Counted from the first letter of the stretch, positions 11,394-22,666 are shown. The stretch is 64,000 nucleotides of DNA from a bacterium (GCA_024635485.1 JAGXIV010000017.1:39365-103364); one strand, 5' to 3'. Notes: a model not told the origin generated them from the sequence alone. Program-made: numbers and translations.

Positions 11394-12035
11394 CTAGTCA
11401 CTGATATCTGGCTCTTCTTCATTATTTTCTCTTGGATGTATTCTACTTTCCTTCCATCATTTATAAAATTGTGGAATAAGATCTTTCCAAACCCATCAAA
11501 AAAATGCTACAATCAATAAGAATATGGATTTGTAGAAAATTAAAAATCACAACAAAATAAAAATAACCCATGGAAGTTTTTCAAATGTTTGAAAGAGCAT
11601 ACTTTGAGAAAAGAATTCAAAGACCTTTCTCCAAAATGTATTTTCTGATAAAATACTTGCGTCAGCTAGGTTTGCGAGTATTCCAACAAGAAAGACTGGA
11701 AGTAGTATTCAGAGTAATATGTGTGAGGGGCTTTTGAAACTCGTATGTATTTGAAACTTATTATTGAGCATAAAAAATAATCACAGTATTGGAATACTTA
11801 GGAGGATTACACTGAGAACACCCATGGCATTTTTTGATAAGAATGTTTGATATCAATTCCACATAACGGGAGAAGTATAGTTTGTTATGACAAGCTGATA
11901 GGATACAACGAGGTACATGAGAAATCATATTATAAGTCCTAAAAATAACTTATGAAGAGAGTCTCATCCATTTAAAAAAGATGCTATTCCAGCACAAAGT
12001 CATAAAAAAAGGAGTACAATATCTAGAATTCACAT
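11394..12035 (-). CDS. multi-pass membrane protein, unknown
   Basis: 213 residues with about five hydrophobic segments (residues about 1-20, 28-50, 70-90, 108-125, 155-185) and a short charged C-terminal tail. The opening MGILDIVLLFLGLCAG is reminiscent of CvpA-type proteins, but the rest gives no firm match, so I make no functional claim. ATG is only 2 bases after the rlmE stop, so it is translated from the same message as rlmE. Confidence 0.65.
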
Positions 12036-12037
12036 AA

Positions 12038-12733
12038 TTATTTTTTTCAAAAACAAATTACATACTCTTCAAAACTTCTATCACGACACGCAAAAGGTTT
12101 ATATTCAGTAAATGAACTATATCTCGTTTTTATTTCCTGTGTGAGATCTCTGAAATCTTCTCACTTAAATACTTTAAGTAATAAATTTCATCACTTTTTT
12201 AGATATTCATCGGCAAATCTAAGTATCTCAATATTGAGTTCTACACTTGCATATTGATCAACATCTTTCCTACCTGTCGTATTAGGTGCGATATCACTTG
12301 TAATTAAATCAAATTGATTTCATTCTCCTATGAGTTCATTTATTTTTGGTCGAAGAGTCTCAAATTCAAATATATCATGAACTAATGTATTAATATTAGT
12401 TTGCGAATATTTATCTATTGGTTTCAAATCGATTCAGACAATATTTCAACTATCTTGGATTATTCTTTTTATGAACTGAATAAAACTTCAAGGAGCTGCT
12501 CAAATATCACATATATTCATATTTGGGGTGATAAGTTCAAATTGTTCTTGTATTTCTTTAAGTTTATAGACACTTCTTGCTCTATATCACTCTTTTTTTG
12601 CAAGTTGGAAATACTTATCATGCATAATATATGGAGCTGGTCGTTTTTTACGTACATTTTGAGCTTTTTTTTGATGCCCTACTGTGAGTTTCTTTTTATG
12701 ATTTGTTTTTTTTGCTTGATTGAGAGGTTTCAT
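12038..12733 (-). CDS. rlmE: 23S rRNA 2'-O-methyltransferase RlmE/FtsJ family
   Basis: 231 residues. A basic N-terminal tail of about 40 residues (KKTNHKKKLT) precedes the FtsJ core: YRARSVYKLKEI with the catalytic Lys, ICDIGAAPGSFIQF (SAM-binding), DLITSDIAPNTTG with the catalytic Asp, LLLKVFKG with the second Lys, and SFEEYVICFG with the Glu, completing the K-D-K-E set. It methylates a ribose in the 23S rRNA A-loop. The long basic extension is beyond the E. coli length (209) and may aid rRNA binding. First gene of a two-gene unit with the membrane protein downstream. Confidence 0.93.
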
Positions 12734-12770
12734 TTATTTTCGTGTATATAATATAGTTGTAGTATAAATA

Positions 12771-12799
12771 AAAAAAGGATTATTGAAATCCTTTTTTTA
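12771..12799 (-). terminator. rho-independent terminator
   Basis: GGATT/AATCC stem with A-run and T-run flanks and a short loop, downstream of the thioredoxin-like lipoprotein gene on the minus strand and upstream of rlmE. Symmetrical, so it could act in both directions. Confidence 0.7.
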
Positions 12800-12825
12800 T
12801 TTAAAATAATTCTATGATTTGAGTA

Positions 12826-13344
12826 CTAGTTAGCAGCTCATGCATTTGTCTCTTCTACTATACTTCCAGATGAAACCACATCTTCTTGAATTTCTCATGG
12901 AACTATCTCATCAATAATTTGATTGACCATATCATCATCTACTTCTCAACTTCCAGTCATTTCTTCTTCCTCATCTTTTTGAGTAGATCAGGTATCTGAA
13001 AAGAGATTATATGCTGGTTGTGTTCCTATTGCATATTCTCAAGTTTTTCTATTAAGCACGAAAGGCACTCCAACTTCTGATTCATTGAGTCCTAAAGCAT
13101 TTGTAGTAGCGAGAAATAATTCTCTATTTTCATTGTTGAAAAATACTTCTCTTTTTTCTACACTCACTTTAGAAAAGAGGTCTTCTTCTTCTACCATTCT
13201 ATTGAGTTCTTGGCAATGAGGACAAGTGGCTCAATAAAAATATAAAAAGTCCGAATCTGGATTAATTATATCAGCAGAATTCGTTCCAGAACAAGATACA
13301 AGAAAAAATGCAGTAAGTCACAGTATAGCAAGGATTTTTTTCAT
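12826..13344 (-). CDS. thioredoxin-like lipoprotein
   Basis: 172 residues. Lipoprotein signal MKKILAILGLTAFFLVSC with lipid-modified Cys at residue 18, followed by a thioredoxin-fold segment: LYFYGATCPHC with redox-active C41-P-H-C44, then GVPFVLNRKTGEYAIG, the usual cis-Pro region. The C-terminal 60 residues are acidic and low-complexity (KDEEEEMTG) and look like a flexible tail. It should sit on the outer face of the cytoplasmic membrane and act in thiol-disulfide exchange. The Lgt enzyme needed for lipidation is encoded at 27783. Probably monocistronic or with the upstream gene at 13418. Confidence 0.85.
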
Positions 13345-13417
13345 AATGCGGGATAATAATTTAAAATATTTATATTCTCTAGATAGTAACTTTTAATAGT
13401 AAGAAAGCATTAAGAGA

Positions 13418-14062
13418 TTAATGTTGATGATCTGTTCACGTGAATGATTCAAATAAGTTATGAACTAACACTACAATCCCATTTTCGTTTGTTCCACCAC
13501 AACTTCCTGGATCATATTTAGAGTTGTATTCAGATGCATCTTGATTGATTGTTCCAAACGCTTCTAATAGATTCTCATCATTTTTATTTCAGTAGTAAAC
13601 CAAAAGAGTATCTTCTGAATTTATAAGGTTATAGAGAGGAAAATCAACTTTTTTTCCATTTAGTACAAATTGAAGTGAATTATTTGTGTTGTTTTCTATG
13701 AGGCCTGATTCTTTTGAATAAATGAAGTCTGGTCCAATATTATAAGCAATATTATTAAAAAAATGTTCCCAAGATACTCACGCTGCATGAATATGTATAC
13801 TGTCATCATCATTATTATGCATATGTACACGAGACGCTGGATATACTTTTCAAGTTAATGAACAACCTGCAACATCTTCCATGTATTTATCAGCTGAGAG
13901 ATCTACTTTGAGTCCGTTTACATATAGTGCAAAATTTGCGTGATAATGAGGTGGGATATACTTGATTCATGAATATACATATCATATTCAGAATAATAAA
14001 AATGCTCCAATGATTGAGACAGCTCAAATTATGAGATAATGTACTATTTTCTTCTTTGTCAT
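13418..14062 (-). CDS. membrane-anchored extracytoplasmic protein, histidine-rich
   Basis: 214 residues with one N-terminal transmembrane helix (about residues 8-31) and a soluble external domain. The domain is rich in His near its start and middle (PPHYHANFALYVNG, VHMHNNDDDSIHIHAA) and ends in TDHQH; it has two similar beta stretches (FALYVNGLKVDLS and LQFVLNGKKVDFP), suggesting an internal duplication. Metal binding is a possible role, by composition only. Adjacent to the thioredoxin-like lipoprotein gene, 73 bases downstream, so a shared role in the cell envelope is plausible. No named family recognised. Confidence 0.6.
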
Positions 14063-14094
14063 GAATAAAAAATTAATATATATAAAACAAGTAT

Positions 14095-14142
14095 ACACGT
14101 AAAAAATAAAAACCCAAAATTGGGTTTTTATTTTTTACGTGT
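14095..14142. terminator. long perfect-palindrome terminator
   Basis: 22-bp perfect stem, extendable to 24, with a 4-base loop (AAAT). The core is ACCCA/TGGGT flanked by mixed A/T arms and an ACACGT/ACGTGT base. It follows the small gene at 14148-14369 on the minus strand and insulates the leftward gene that starts at 14062. Confidence 0.8.
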
Positions 14143-14147
14143 ATGTA

Positions 14148-14369
14148 TTAACTGAAGAAGCCTTTTTTCTTAGGAATTACTTTTTCTTGAGTAAAGATAC
14201 ATCCAGAAAATTCTCTTCCATAAATACCCTGGAGTGCAAAGTATAATCATGTTATAAAGAATCCAATTCCACTCATAAATGAAGGATTTGAAACTTCTGG
14301 AAAATTATACATCATAACAAGTCAGATTATCATAAGCATAATCTTGAGAGCAAAAGCAATATATTTCAT
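14148..14369 (-). CDS. small two-helix membrane protein
   Basis: 73 residues with two hydrophobic stretches (about 3-20 and 32-48) and a basic tail (VIPKKKGFFS). No family recognised. It follows the SOUL-family gene by 47 bases and is followed by a strong terminator, so it is probably the last gene of that unit. Confidence 0.6.
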
Positions 14370-14416
14370 AAGAATCGAGGTAAGAAAATAAGTTCTAAAT
14401 TTATTATATGTTTTTT

Positions 14417-15061
14417 TTAGCCAATATCCACCATTATTTCATTTCTTCGAATAAATGGAAAAGTAAAGGGAGGGTTATAAATAGCAGTGACAAATTTACC
14501 TTTCACACTAATTTTTTTTCACAGCATTATATTTTTTAAGTCTTTTGTTTTTTTGAGAATTTTTTTTCCACTCGCATTTCAGTTAAACGTAACAATTGCT
14601 CTTCGTCTCATTGGAATTTCAAGTATTTGGATTTCTGAGTCTCTCGGAACAGGGATATTTTGAATATTATATTTCCTGGGCATTACAAACTGAACTACAT
14701 AAAAATTATTTGATTTAGGAATTTCCATCACAGGAACTGTCATGGGAATAACTTCACTTTCAACGGTAGCATTTTTATATGAATACTGATAAGAAGGATG
14801 TTTTTTGAGTGTTTCATTGTCTCAAAATATGTAGGAGGAAAGTTTATTAAATCATTTTTTAATGGCCTCTTCCCTCTTTCATTTTACTTTTACTTGCGCT
14901 ATAATGTATGGTGCATAATCTCTTATTTCAAAACTTCCATCTGTTTTTACTAAAGAAAAATCGGGTTCTTCAGTGTTATAGAGTGTGAAATATGAAATAA
15001 TAATCCAAAGGAGAAATACAATTATTAGGAAAATAAAAATATAGTATACTGCTCAGAACAT
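14417..15061 (-). CDS. SOUL heme-binding family protein, membrane-anchored
   Basis: 214 residues. One N-terminal transmembrane segment (about 5-27), then a SOUL-type domain: SFEIRDYAPYIIAQV matches the family's opening strand, followed by NKLSSYIFGDNETL, VIPMTVPVMEI and FPFIRRNEIMVDI at the C-terminus. SOUL proteins bind heme or other tetrapyrroles and hydrophobic ligands; ligand here unknown. A paralogue of about the same size lies immediately upstream at 15160. The domain probably faces outside the membrane. Confidence 0.85.
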
Positions 15062-15127
15062 TTTTATAATTATTAATTAAGTTACCACATATTTTATACA
15101 GAAGATGTATGAAGTATGTAATAATAT

Positions 15128-15158
15128 AAAAAAAAGACTCATGTTGAGTCTTTTTTTT
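15128..15158 (-). terminator. rho-independent terminator
   Basis: GACTCA/TGAGTC stem with an A-run and T-run on the flanks and a 3-base loop, directly after the SOUL gene at 15160-15765. The stem is the same as in the hairpin at 8327. Confidence 0.8.
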
Positions 15159-15159
15159 A

Positions 15160-15765
15160 TTAAATATGTATTTCAATCATTACTTCATTTCTTCTCATGA
15201 GTGGAAAACTAAGTGGAGGATTGTAACTTGCTGAAGTAATAGATCCAGAATACGTGATATTTTTTTTATCTAAGTATTTTAAAAGTATCTTTTTCATTTT
15301 TACAACTTTTTGAGCATTATTATATCCTGAATATTTTAGGACAGCTACTGTTTTTTTGGGAACTTTTTTCAAGGTAACGTTTGTACTATTTGGGATAGGA
15401 AGTGATTTTAGTGTAAAGGAGCTTGGCATAGTAAATTGTATAAGATGTTGATTCTCTCAAGCACTACTTTCCATAACTGGACTGGTCATAGAAATAGAAT
15501 CACTCGACGTATTTCCTCAGAAAATATAATTTGCAAGAATTCTAAATCATTGATTCATTGCTTTTTTTCTATTTCATATAACATTTGTTTCAGCCACTAT
15601 AAATGATTTATATTCTCTTATTTCATATTTTCATTTTTTTTCAATGAGATTATATTCAGGAGATTCAATATCTTTAATAGCATAATAACTGAGTCATATC
15701 CATGTTCCAAATCAAGCAATAAGTGCTGCAGATCAGATTGATATTGTTTTGTATTTTTTTTTCAT
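15160..15765 (-). CDS. SOUL heme-binding family protein (paralogue)
   Basis: 201 residues, same architecture as its neighbour at 14417: an N-terminal hydrophobic helix (about 7-27), then KYEIREYKSFIVAET, RILANYIFGGNT, SMTSPVME and a C-terminus ending FPLMRRNEVMIEI. The two are a tandem duplication that has diverged strongly in the central region. Each has its own terminator, so expression can be separate. Ligand not predictable from sequence. Confidence 0.85.
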
Positions 15766-15886
15766 GATTTTTATTTAAATAAATATATCAAAGTATTTTA
15801 CATGTATTGTGTATGAAAGGTGCATAGAAATTACTTTTATAATAAAAAATAAAGATATACTACAAACATATTATAAAAAATATTAA

Positions 15887-18163
15887 ATGGGAATTACTAA
15901 AACTAAAATTTGAGAATGGTTTGAATATCTACAAAAGTATACATTCACTATATTTTTATTCATAATTATGAGTTCTATTTGATTTGTATCAAATAGTATT
16001 TTTTATCCTTTAACTGCTGAAATCAAAGAAAATTTTTGATTTGCTCTAACTTATATTACTCAACTAGATATATTGAGATATGTAAGCTCGGCATTTATTA
16101 CTCATGGAGAAATGTATTTTTTACGAGCTCTACTCATAATCATTCTTGTAGTTGGAACACTTGAGGCTAAAATTGGCTCACTCAGGACTTTATTCATTTT
16201 CTTTTTATCTCATATTTGAACATTGCTCCTTTTTACAATTATAGCATGAATTTGATATTTTTGATTTTCAACTCCATTATTTAATTGATTATTTATAACG
16301 CATGATGTAGGGCCTTCAGCTTGATATATTTGATGTTTTGCAGCATTGTGCGCTCTCAGTCATTATAGATATATATGACTTATAGTATCAAATTTGATAC
16401 TATGATGATTCCTTCTTTTTCATATTTCTTATGGAATGAATTATGTCGAAATAATTGCTGATGTTTTACACATCATTGCATTTCAACTATGATTTTTTTG
16501 AGTAGTTATATATGGAATATATGAAAAATATGAAATAAAAAGTGTTTCGGTATCCCTTATGAATATTTTTCAGTCATATTACCCTACTTTGCTCGCTTTT
16601 TTTGTATTTCTTAGCTGATTATATTTAAGCTTTGAGTGAACTCTCCCATTACATCCTGATACTGAAAAAATACTTAAAAATACAATTCCGCTTCCTTTTT
16701 TTGAAATTACGCATTTTTTAGGAAGTATAATTGGGATTCTTCTCATTATTTTATCTTTTTGATTAAAAGATAGAACACGATCATCGTACTATTTATCGAT
16801 TTTACTTTTTATAAGCGCTATACTACTGAGTTTTGTGAAATGAATTGATAACTTCATAATTTTTTTATTTATTCTACTTCTTTGATTGAGTATCAGTTCA
16901 AGAAGATATTTTTATAGAAAAGATTCTTTTTTACATTCACATATAAATTTAAAAGATATATTCTTACTTTTTATCGTTTTAAGTGCGGTACTGTGAGTTT
17001 GACTTATACTTTATAAAAATGTTAATTATGCTCCCAATATTTGGCTCTACTTTTCCTGGTCTTCTGATGCATCTAGATTCTTGCGAAGTTATGTAGCTCT
17101 TACACTTATTAGTCTCCTGTATGTTGGAATAAAAGTTTTAAAAGCTCAACCAAATATACCCACATTTCCAAACAAAGAAGAAATGGATTTATTGCTTCCA
17201 ATTATTAAAAAATCAAAGAAAACTTATCCGTACTTAATATTTTTGTGAGATAAATATATATTGAAAAGTAGCTCTTGAAATACTTTTATATCTTTTTCAA
17301 TACAGTGAAAATCTGCTATAGCACTTAAGGATCCTGTATGACTTGTTGATGAGTATGAGGAATGTATATTAAATTTTAAAATATTTTGTCGGCACAATGC
17401 ACTTAGATGTTCATTTTATGAGGTGAGTACTACTCATTTAGAGATATATTTAAATCTTGGATTTTATCTTATTAAAATATGAGAAGAGGCGAAAATTAGA
17501 CTCCAAAATTTTAGCTTAGAATGAAAAAAGAAGCAAAATATGAGAACGGCTCAAAATAAGTTTTTGCGAGATTGATATAGCTTTGAATATATCCCACAAA
17601 ATAATATTTCTCAGTATATTTCTGAGTTACAAAGAATTTCTCATAATTGGCTTACACAAAAAAAAGCATCAGAAAAATGATTTTCTTTATGAAAATTTTC
17701 TCTTGATTATATTTCTCATTTTTCTTGTGTCGTTGTAAAAAACATAGACTGAAAAATAATAGCATTTATGAACCTTTGGGAATGAGGCGATTTTCAAGAA
17801 ATTTCATGAGATATTATGCGCTATGATACTCAAGCACCAAATTGAGTTATGGAATTTTTATTCACGGAAACGATTCTATGGGCAAAAAATAGTGGATACA
17901 TCTATTTTGACATATGAATGGCTCCTTTATGATGAATAATAAGTGGAGAATGAGCATCTGTTTGGAATAGCTTTGCTTCTTTTATTTACAACAATTGAGA
18001 AAAGTATTATAACTTTAAATGACTTCGATCTTATAAAGAAAAATTTAGTCCAGAATGGGAAAATAGATATATAGTTGTAAGCCACAAATTTCAAGTTCCT
18101 CTCATTTTAAAAGATATAAGTGCACTTATATCATGAGGAGTTGTTAAAATTTTTAAAAAATAA
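15887..18163 (+). CDS. MprF-like protein: rhomboid-like membrane N-terminus plus DUF2156 acyltransferase-fold domain
   Basis: 758 residues. The first 430 or so form many hydrophobic helices. The C-terminal 300 match the phosphatidylglycerol lysyltransferase (DUF2156) domain: FISFSIQGKSAIALKDPVG, FYEVS, DIMRYDTQAPNGVMEFLF, YFDIGMAPLGG and FKGLRSYKEKFSPEW. MprF-type enzymes transfer an amino acid from aminoacyl-tRNA to membrane lipid. The N-terminal helices are not the usual MprF flippase: residues near 120-220 look rhomboid-like, with GPSAG in one helix and DVLHIIAFQLGF in another where rhomboids have GxSG and a histidine. Whether these are catalytic is unclear. Monocistronic, ending at a hairpin terminator. 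Confidence 0.8.
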
Positions 18164-18195
18164 AAAAAGTAATGTTTAATGACATTACTTTTTTA
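18162..18195. terminator. bidirectional rho-independent terminator
   Basis: Stem AAAGTAATGT/ACATTACTTT with a 6-base loop and A-run and T-run flanks, between the convergent MprF-like gene and the DUF1993 gene. It starts within the stop codon of the former. Confidence 0.8.
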
Positions 18196-18198
18196 TTT

Positions 18199-18711
18199 CT
18201 AACTATTTGGAATAAGAGGAATCTCTCCAGCATAATCTTGTTTTCCGATTTCAAAACCATGATTTCTACAAATATTGTAGGCAGTCGTAGTATGAAAATG
18301 AAAATTTGGAATAAAAAATCACATTATATACCCTGTTGCAGTGAAATGCATATCTTTAAAATAAGTCATTTCTATTTTTCTCTCTTCTGCACCTATAAAA
18401 TCATCTGGAGTCATAGAATTTACATAATTTATTGTCTTTTCGATTCTGGTAAGTAGGTCATCAAGATTTGATTCATTATCTTCAAAAACTGGAGCTTCAT
18501 TTCCTGTGAGACGTGCTACGCATCATTTTGCATTATCACACGCTACTTGAATTTGTTTTCCGAATGCAAACATATCTGGAGCAAGTTTGAGTTCCATTAC
18601 ATCACTATCACTCATAGATTTTTCATGAGCTTGCTTTTGAATTTTTTTTACTAAACTATCAAGGGCTTTGAGTCTGTTACTTGTATGGGTAACGGCTACT
18701 TCATAGAACAT
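18199..18711 (-). CDS. DUF1993 family protein
   Basis: 170 residues. Matches the DUF1993 family (DinB-like four-helix fold) by layout and motifs: an N-terminal helix with RLKALDSLVKK, LAPDMFAFGKQIQVACDNAK, and near the C-terminus NFHFHTTTAYNICRNHGFEIGK and DYAG. Family function is not established; the related DinB fold often binds a metal through histidines. It reads through several UGA codons after position 62, where the standard code would truncate it. Confidence 0.8.
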
Positions 18712-18786
18712 AGGTATATATATTAATATGTAAAATTTTACTGGGGTATGATAAGAGTTTACTGTAAGGAATCAATAAGAATAAAA

Positions 18787-19203
18787 CTAGATTATAATAC
18801 CTACATCAAACATTTTATTTTGATATTCCATTACTAGAGCTTCATAATATTTAGGAAATAGTAAAATAGCATCATCTCACGCTTCTGTAATTGCTTGCAA
18901 AAATGCATCGAGATTCATGCACATTATAGAGAGAGTTAAGTCTTTTTCGTCTTGTGTCATTCTTCTCATATAAAATGTATCCCTATTATCCTTTAACAAA
19001 GTTTCTATATTAGATACTTTTATTCTTATATATTCACTTTTTAAAAGTGATTCAGCACTCAAGATAAGTGGTATAACTTTTCGCTTAGTTATTTCAGTTT
19101 CTTGCGATATATCTCAAGAATTTCATAATTGAAGAGAATCCCCTGATTGAGATTCTAGTTGATTTCAAGATACAAAAAAATTATGATACAGTATGTTGGT
19201 CAT
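18787..19203 (-). CDS. hypothetical protein
   Basis: 138 residues, mostly charged and helical, with a Ser/Gln/Gly-rich N-terminal 40 residues and no membrane segment. The C-terminal part (SIMCMNLDAFLQAITEAGDD, ALVMEYQNKMFDV) may be a small helical domain. No family recognised. ATG start; divergent from the adenylate-kinase-like gene. Confidence 0.5.
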
Positions 19204-19315
19204 AGGCTTTAATAATAGTATTAAATCAATATTTGTTTCACAAAATTTTTGTAAAAGTTATATTGAAAAATTAAATATATTAATATAATAATTTAATAAT
19301 ATTAATAGTCAAACT

Positions 19316-19978
19316 ATGTCAAAATATCCAAATGCATTTGTTTTTATGTGACCACCTTGTGCTGGAAAAGGAACACAGTCTCTTATTTTGGCAGAAACCT
19401 TATCAGTAGTGAAGAAAGAATCTTGAGAAGTACTTGATAGAATAATCAATTGAACTCACGCTCCGGATTTAAATGAAATTGCTCAAAAAATTAGAAAAAA
19501 ATGAAGTAAAGTGAGTGCTCTAGACAAACAGAAACTTGCTCATGCTCAAATATGAGATATTGCTGAGTTTAGTAGATTTGCAGTGCTTGATTGATATGCG
19601 AGAGATTATAATCAATATAAAGTTCTCTGTGAGATATTTTGAATAGAGAACATCACTATTCTCTTTTTTAATATTACTCAAGAAACAATGTTACAAAGGG
19701 CTCAAAGCAGATATATTGATCCAAAAACCAAGAAGAGTTATCGATTATCAGGACCTGCAGAAGCGAATCAATTATGATTTATACGAAGAGAGTCTGATAT
19801 TCCAAAGAATGCACTGAGAAGATACAGTTGATTTGAAAAAAGAGGTCTTTGAATAATTGAGAGTCACAGAAATTCAGAGTGAAATGTCATCGATATAGAT
19901 GCGTCAAAAACTCCAGAAGAAGTAACTGAACAAATGTTGAGAAAAATTAAAGATATATTTCCTGAAATTTTAATCTAA
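19316..19978 (+). CDS. adenylate kinase-like nucleotide kinase
   Basis: 220 residues. P-loop GPPCAGKGTQ at residues 12-21, with its first Gly coded by UGA, then VLDGYARDYNQ in place of the usual DGFPR and an Arg-rich LID-like section (RAQSRYIDPKTKKSYRLSG). Layout and length fit adenylate kinases, which interconvert AMP, ADP and ATP, but the divergence leaves open another nucleoside monophosphate kinase. Its 3' end is 6 bases from the convergent gene at 19985. Confidence 0.75.
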
Positions 19979-19984
19979 ATCTCA

Positions 19985-20212
19985 TTATCTTCCTCTTTGA
20001 GCAGCTCTCCCCATTCGTTTTCCTGTTGCTCATCCAAATTTATTTCATGGTCAAAATTTTGTATTATTATTTGCTGGATGGTTAAATTTCAGATGTTGTT
20101 TTACTGGAATAGCTGGTTTTTCTTTTTCCTCTTCTTTCACTTCATTTTCAACCAATCATTCTTTATTTTCTTCACTTATCGGAGTTATTTCTTCTTCGGA
20201 TTCTTTTGTCAT
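19985..20212 (-). CDS. small low-complexity protein, acidic N-half and basic Gly/Arg C-half
   Basis: 75 residues. The first half is Glu/Lys-rich (KEEEKEKPAIP), the second is rich in Asn, Gly and Arg (NNNTKFGPGNKFGG, GRAAQRGR) with four UGA-Gly codons. This looks like a disordered nucleic-acid-binding tail, but no family is recognised. ATG start with A-rich upstream sequence. Confidence 0.5.
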
Positions 20213-20362
20213 ATTTATTTTTTAATAATAATGTAATTCATTTATATATTATAAAATCTTTTGAAATTTACTAGAAAATGTTTAGATATTTTAAATTATA
20301 TTATTTTTAATAATCATAGATTTTTATAATACTCTCCGTTTCTTAACGAATTAATTATATAT

Positions 20363-20390
20363 AAAAATAGAGCCATTTCTGGCTCTAAAA
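20363..20390 (-). terminator. rho-independent terminator of ftsK
   Basis: 8-bp stem TAGAGCCA/TGGCTCTA with a 4-base loop; on the minus strand it is followed by TTTTT. It begins just after the ftsK stop. Confidence 0.85.
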
Positions 20391-20391
20391 A

Positions 20392-22623
20392 CTAATCAAC
20401 ATACACATCCCTTGGTTTACTCCCATTAGCAGGTCACACAACTCAGAGCTCTTCTAGGATATCAAGAACCTTGGCAGCTCGGGCATATCCGAGTCAGAGT
20501 TTACGTTGGATAAGTGAGGTACTTCCCTTCTTGGATTCTTTGACTACTTGAATCGCTTTTTCGATGATTTCTGGAGATTCTTCTTGGTCTCATTGGTAGC
20601 CTTCCATGATAGAACCAGCTGTAGAAGACTTACCGTTTGCTATTTCTGGATCTTGCATATTTTCAAGCATATCTGGATCGACCGTGAGTTTGAGTTGATT
20701 GACTACAGCTTCTATTTCGTGTGTTTCTACGAGCATCCCTTGAACTCTCTCTGCTTCAAGATTCCCTGTTGGGAAATAGAGCATATCTCAACGACCAAGT
20801 AAATCCTCTGCTCCCATTTTATCAAGGACAGTTCGTGAATCAATTTGAGAAGCAACAGTGAAGGCTATTCTTGATGGTATATTTGCTTTAATGAGACCGG
20901 TAATGACATCAACTGATGGTCTTTGAGTAGCAACAATCAAGTGCATTCATACAGCTCTCGCCATTTGTGCGATTCTGGCAATGTTACCTTCTACTTCTTT
21001 TTTTTGTCCACTCATCATGAGATCAGCAAGTTCATCAATAACGATAACTATATATGGAAGTTTTTCTTGTTTTGTAACTTTTGCGTTGTACTCTTTGAGA
21101 TTACGAGCATTCACTTTGGTTGCGAGGTCATATCTTCGTAGCATCTCAGCCACACACCACTTGAGTGAATTGAGAGCTTTTTCTGGATTAGTGATAACAG
21201 GAGTCAAAAGATGAGGAATCCCATTATACACGGAGAGCTCTACTCGTTTTGGATCGACCATTATGAGCTTGAGTTCACTAGGAGAAAATTTATAAAGCAT
21301 AGAGATGAGAAACCCATTCATCCCCACAGATTTCCCAGAAGCTGTTTGACCTGCTACAAGGAGATGCGGCATCTTCGTCAAATCTCCAAATACGAGATTT
21401 CCAGAAACATCTTTTCCTATCGCAATAGGTATATCCATTTTTTTATTTTTGAATTCTGGATCAGAGAGAAGTTCGTGGAGTCAGATAGTTTGACGCTCTT
21501 CGTTTGGTACTTCAATCCCTACAACTCCAAGACCTGGAATTGGAGCTTGAATACGAATATTTTTTGCGTGGAGTGCAAGTGTGAGGTCTTTTTTGAGATT
21601 CACGATACTCTGCAGCTTCACTCCTTTATTAGGTTTGAGTCGATACTGAATAACCGTAGGACCAACCTTGAATCCATCCATAGAGACCTGAATCCCAAAT
21701 TGCAGGAGATTCTCTTGGATGGCAATTTCTTTCGTTCGTATTTCATTATTATCTACTGGAATTTCAGTCGAACGCTTTGTGAGTAAATCGAGACTTGGAA
21801 GTTGCCAGTTATTAAATGTTTTCACTGGAACTTCGCTCTTCCCTGCTGGATTAATTTCTTTTTTAGATCAAAAGAGAGATGATATAGCTCCTCAGCTATT
21901 TCCTCCTGCAACCGACACTTTTCTGTCTCGTTGCTTTTCTAGTTGCAGTTGTTTTGGTTGTCGCATTCGAGCGAGTTGTTCTTTTTCTTTGCGGAGTTCT
22001 TCAAGTTGTCTTTCTAAGCTTGAAGAGTCTTTTGAAATCTTTTTTTCTTCTGCTGAGAGTCGTTTTGTTTTTAGTTGCGCTCATTTAGTTTCGCGTTGAG
22101 CCTTGGTGAGCTTCTTTTCTGAAGCATAACTCTCTTTTAAATCATTAAAAGTTGGGAGAACTTTCGCAGTATCAAGAGCATGATGCACAATAGAGTATCG
22201 AAATAATATATAAAGTGATACAAAAAATAGTATCAAAAAACTAAAAAGTAATGGGAGTCTTCCGAGTAAATCTATAAGAATAGGATACAGATTTAGAACT
22301 GCTGTATAGTCTGTATTATACCATCAAATAAGAGTCGTGAGTGACGCAAAATAAAAAAGCAATCCAGTTGCTCGGTAACTGTTAAATTGTAGATTTTTTT
22401 CTTTAAAAAGAAAAATAGCAAGGATAATAAGTACCGGAGAAAATATCCAAATATAAAGACTTCAAAAAGCTTGAGTCAAAAATCAAAACAAATATCGACC
22501 AATCACTGATTCGGTATCTCAGAGAAATGCTACGACTCATAAAAATAAAAATATAAGCGCGCAGGCAGTTGTTATATATTCGTTTGGAATCTGAGAAATG
22601 ATGGATTTTTTTCTTCGTGCCAC
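20392..22623 (-). CDS. ftsK: DNA translocase FtsK/SpoIIIE
   Basis: 743 residues. Four hydrophobic helices in the first 165 residues anchor it at the division septum; a basic, coiled linker follows (about 170-260). The motor domain has Walker A GQTASGKS at about residue 425 and Walker [14 protein letters not shown], with [12 protein letters not shown] after it. The C-terminal gamma winged helix ([20 protein letters not shown]) recognises polar DNA sequences in the family. It pumps chromosome ends during division. GTG is chosen as start because an in-frame TAA lies 14 codons upstream and no ATG occurs before the first helix. Ends at a hairpin terminator. Confidence 0.95.
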
Positions 22624-22666
22624 GAGTTTGGGAGTAATACAGTAATGGTATGAAACTTAGTATATA

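Noticed and set aside
12035..12038. Fusion of rlmE with the downstream membrane protein
   Set aside because: A clear TAA ends rlmE two bases before the next ATG; the proteins are separate.
21211..21786. 191-codon plus-strand open frame inside ftsK
   Set aside because: Antisense to conserved FtsK motor sequence; composition fits a shadow frame.
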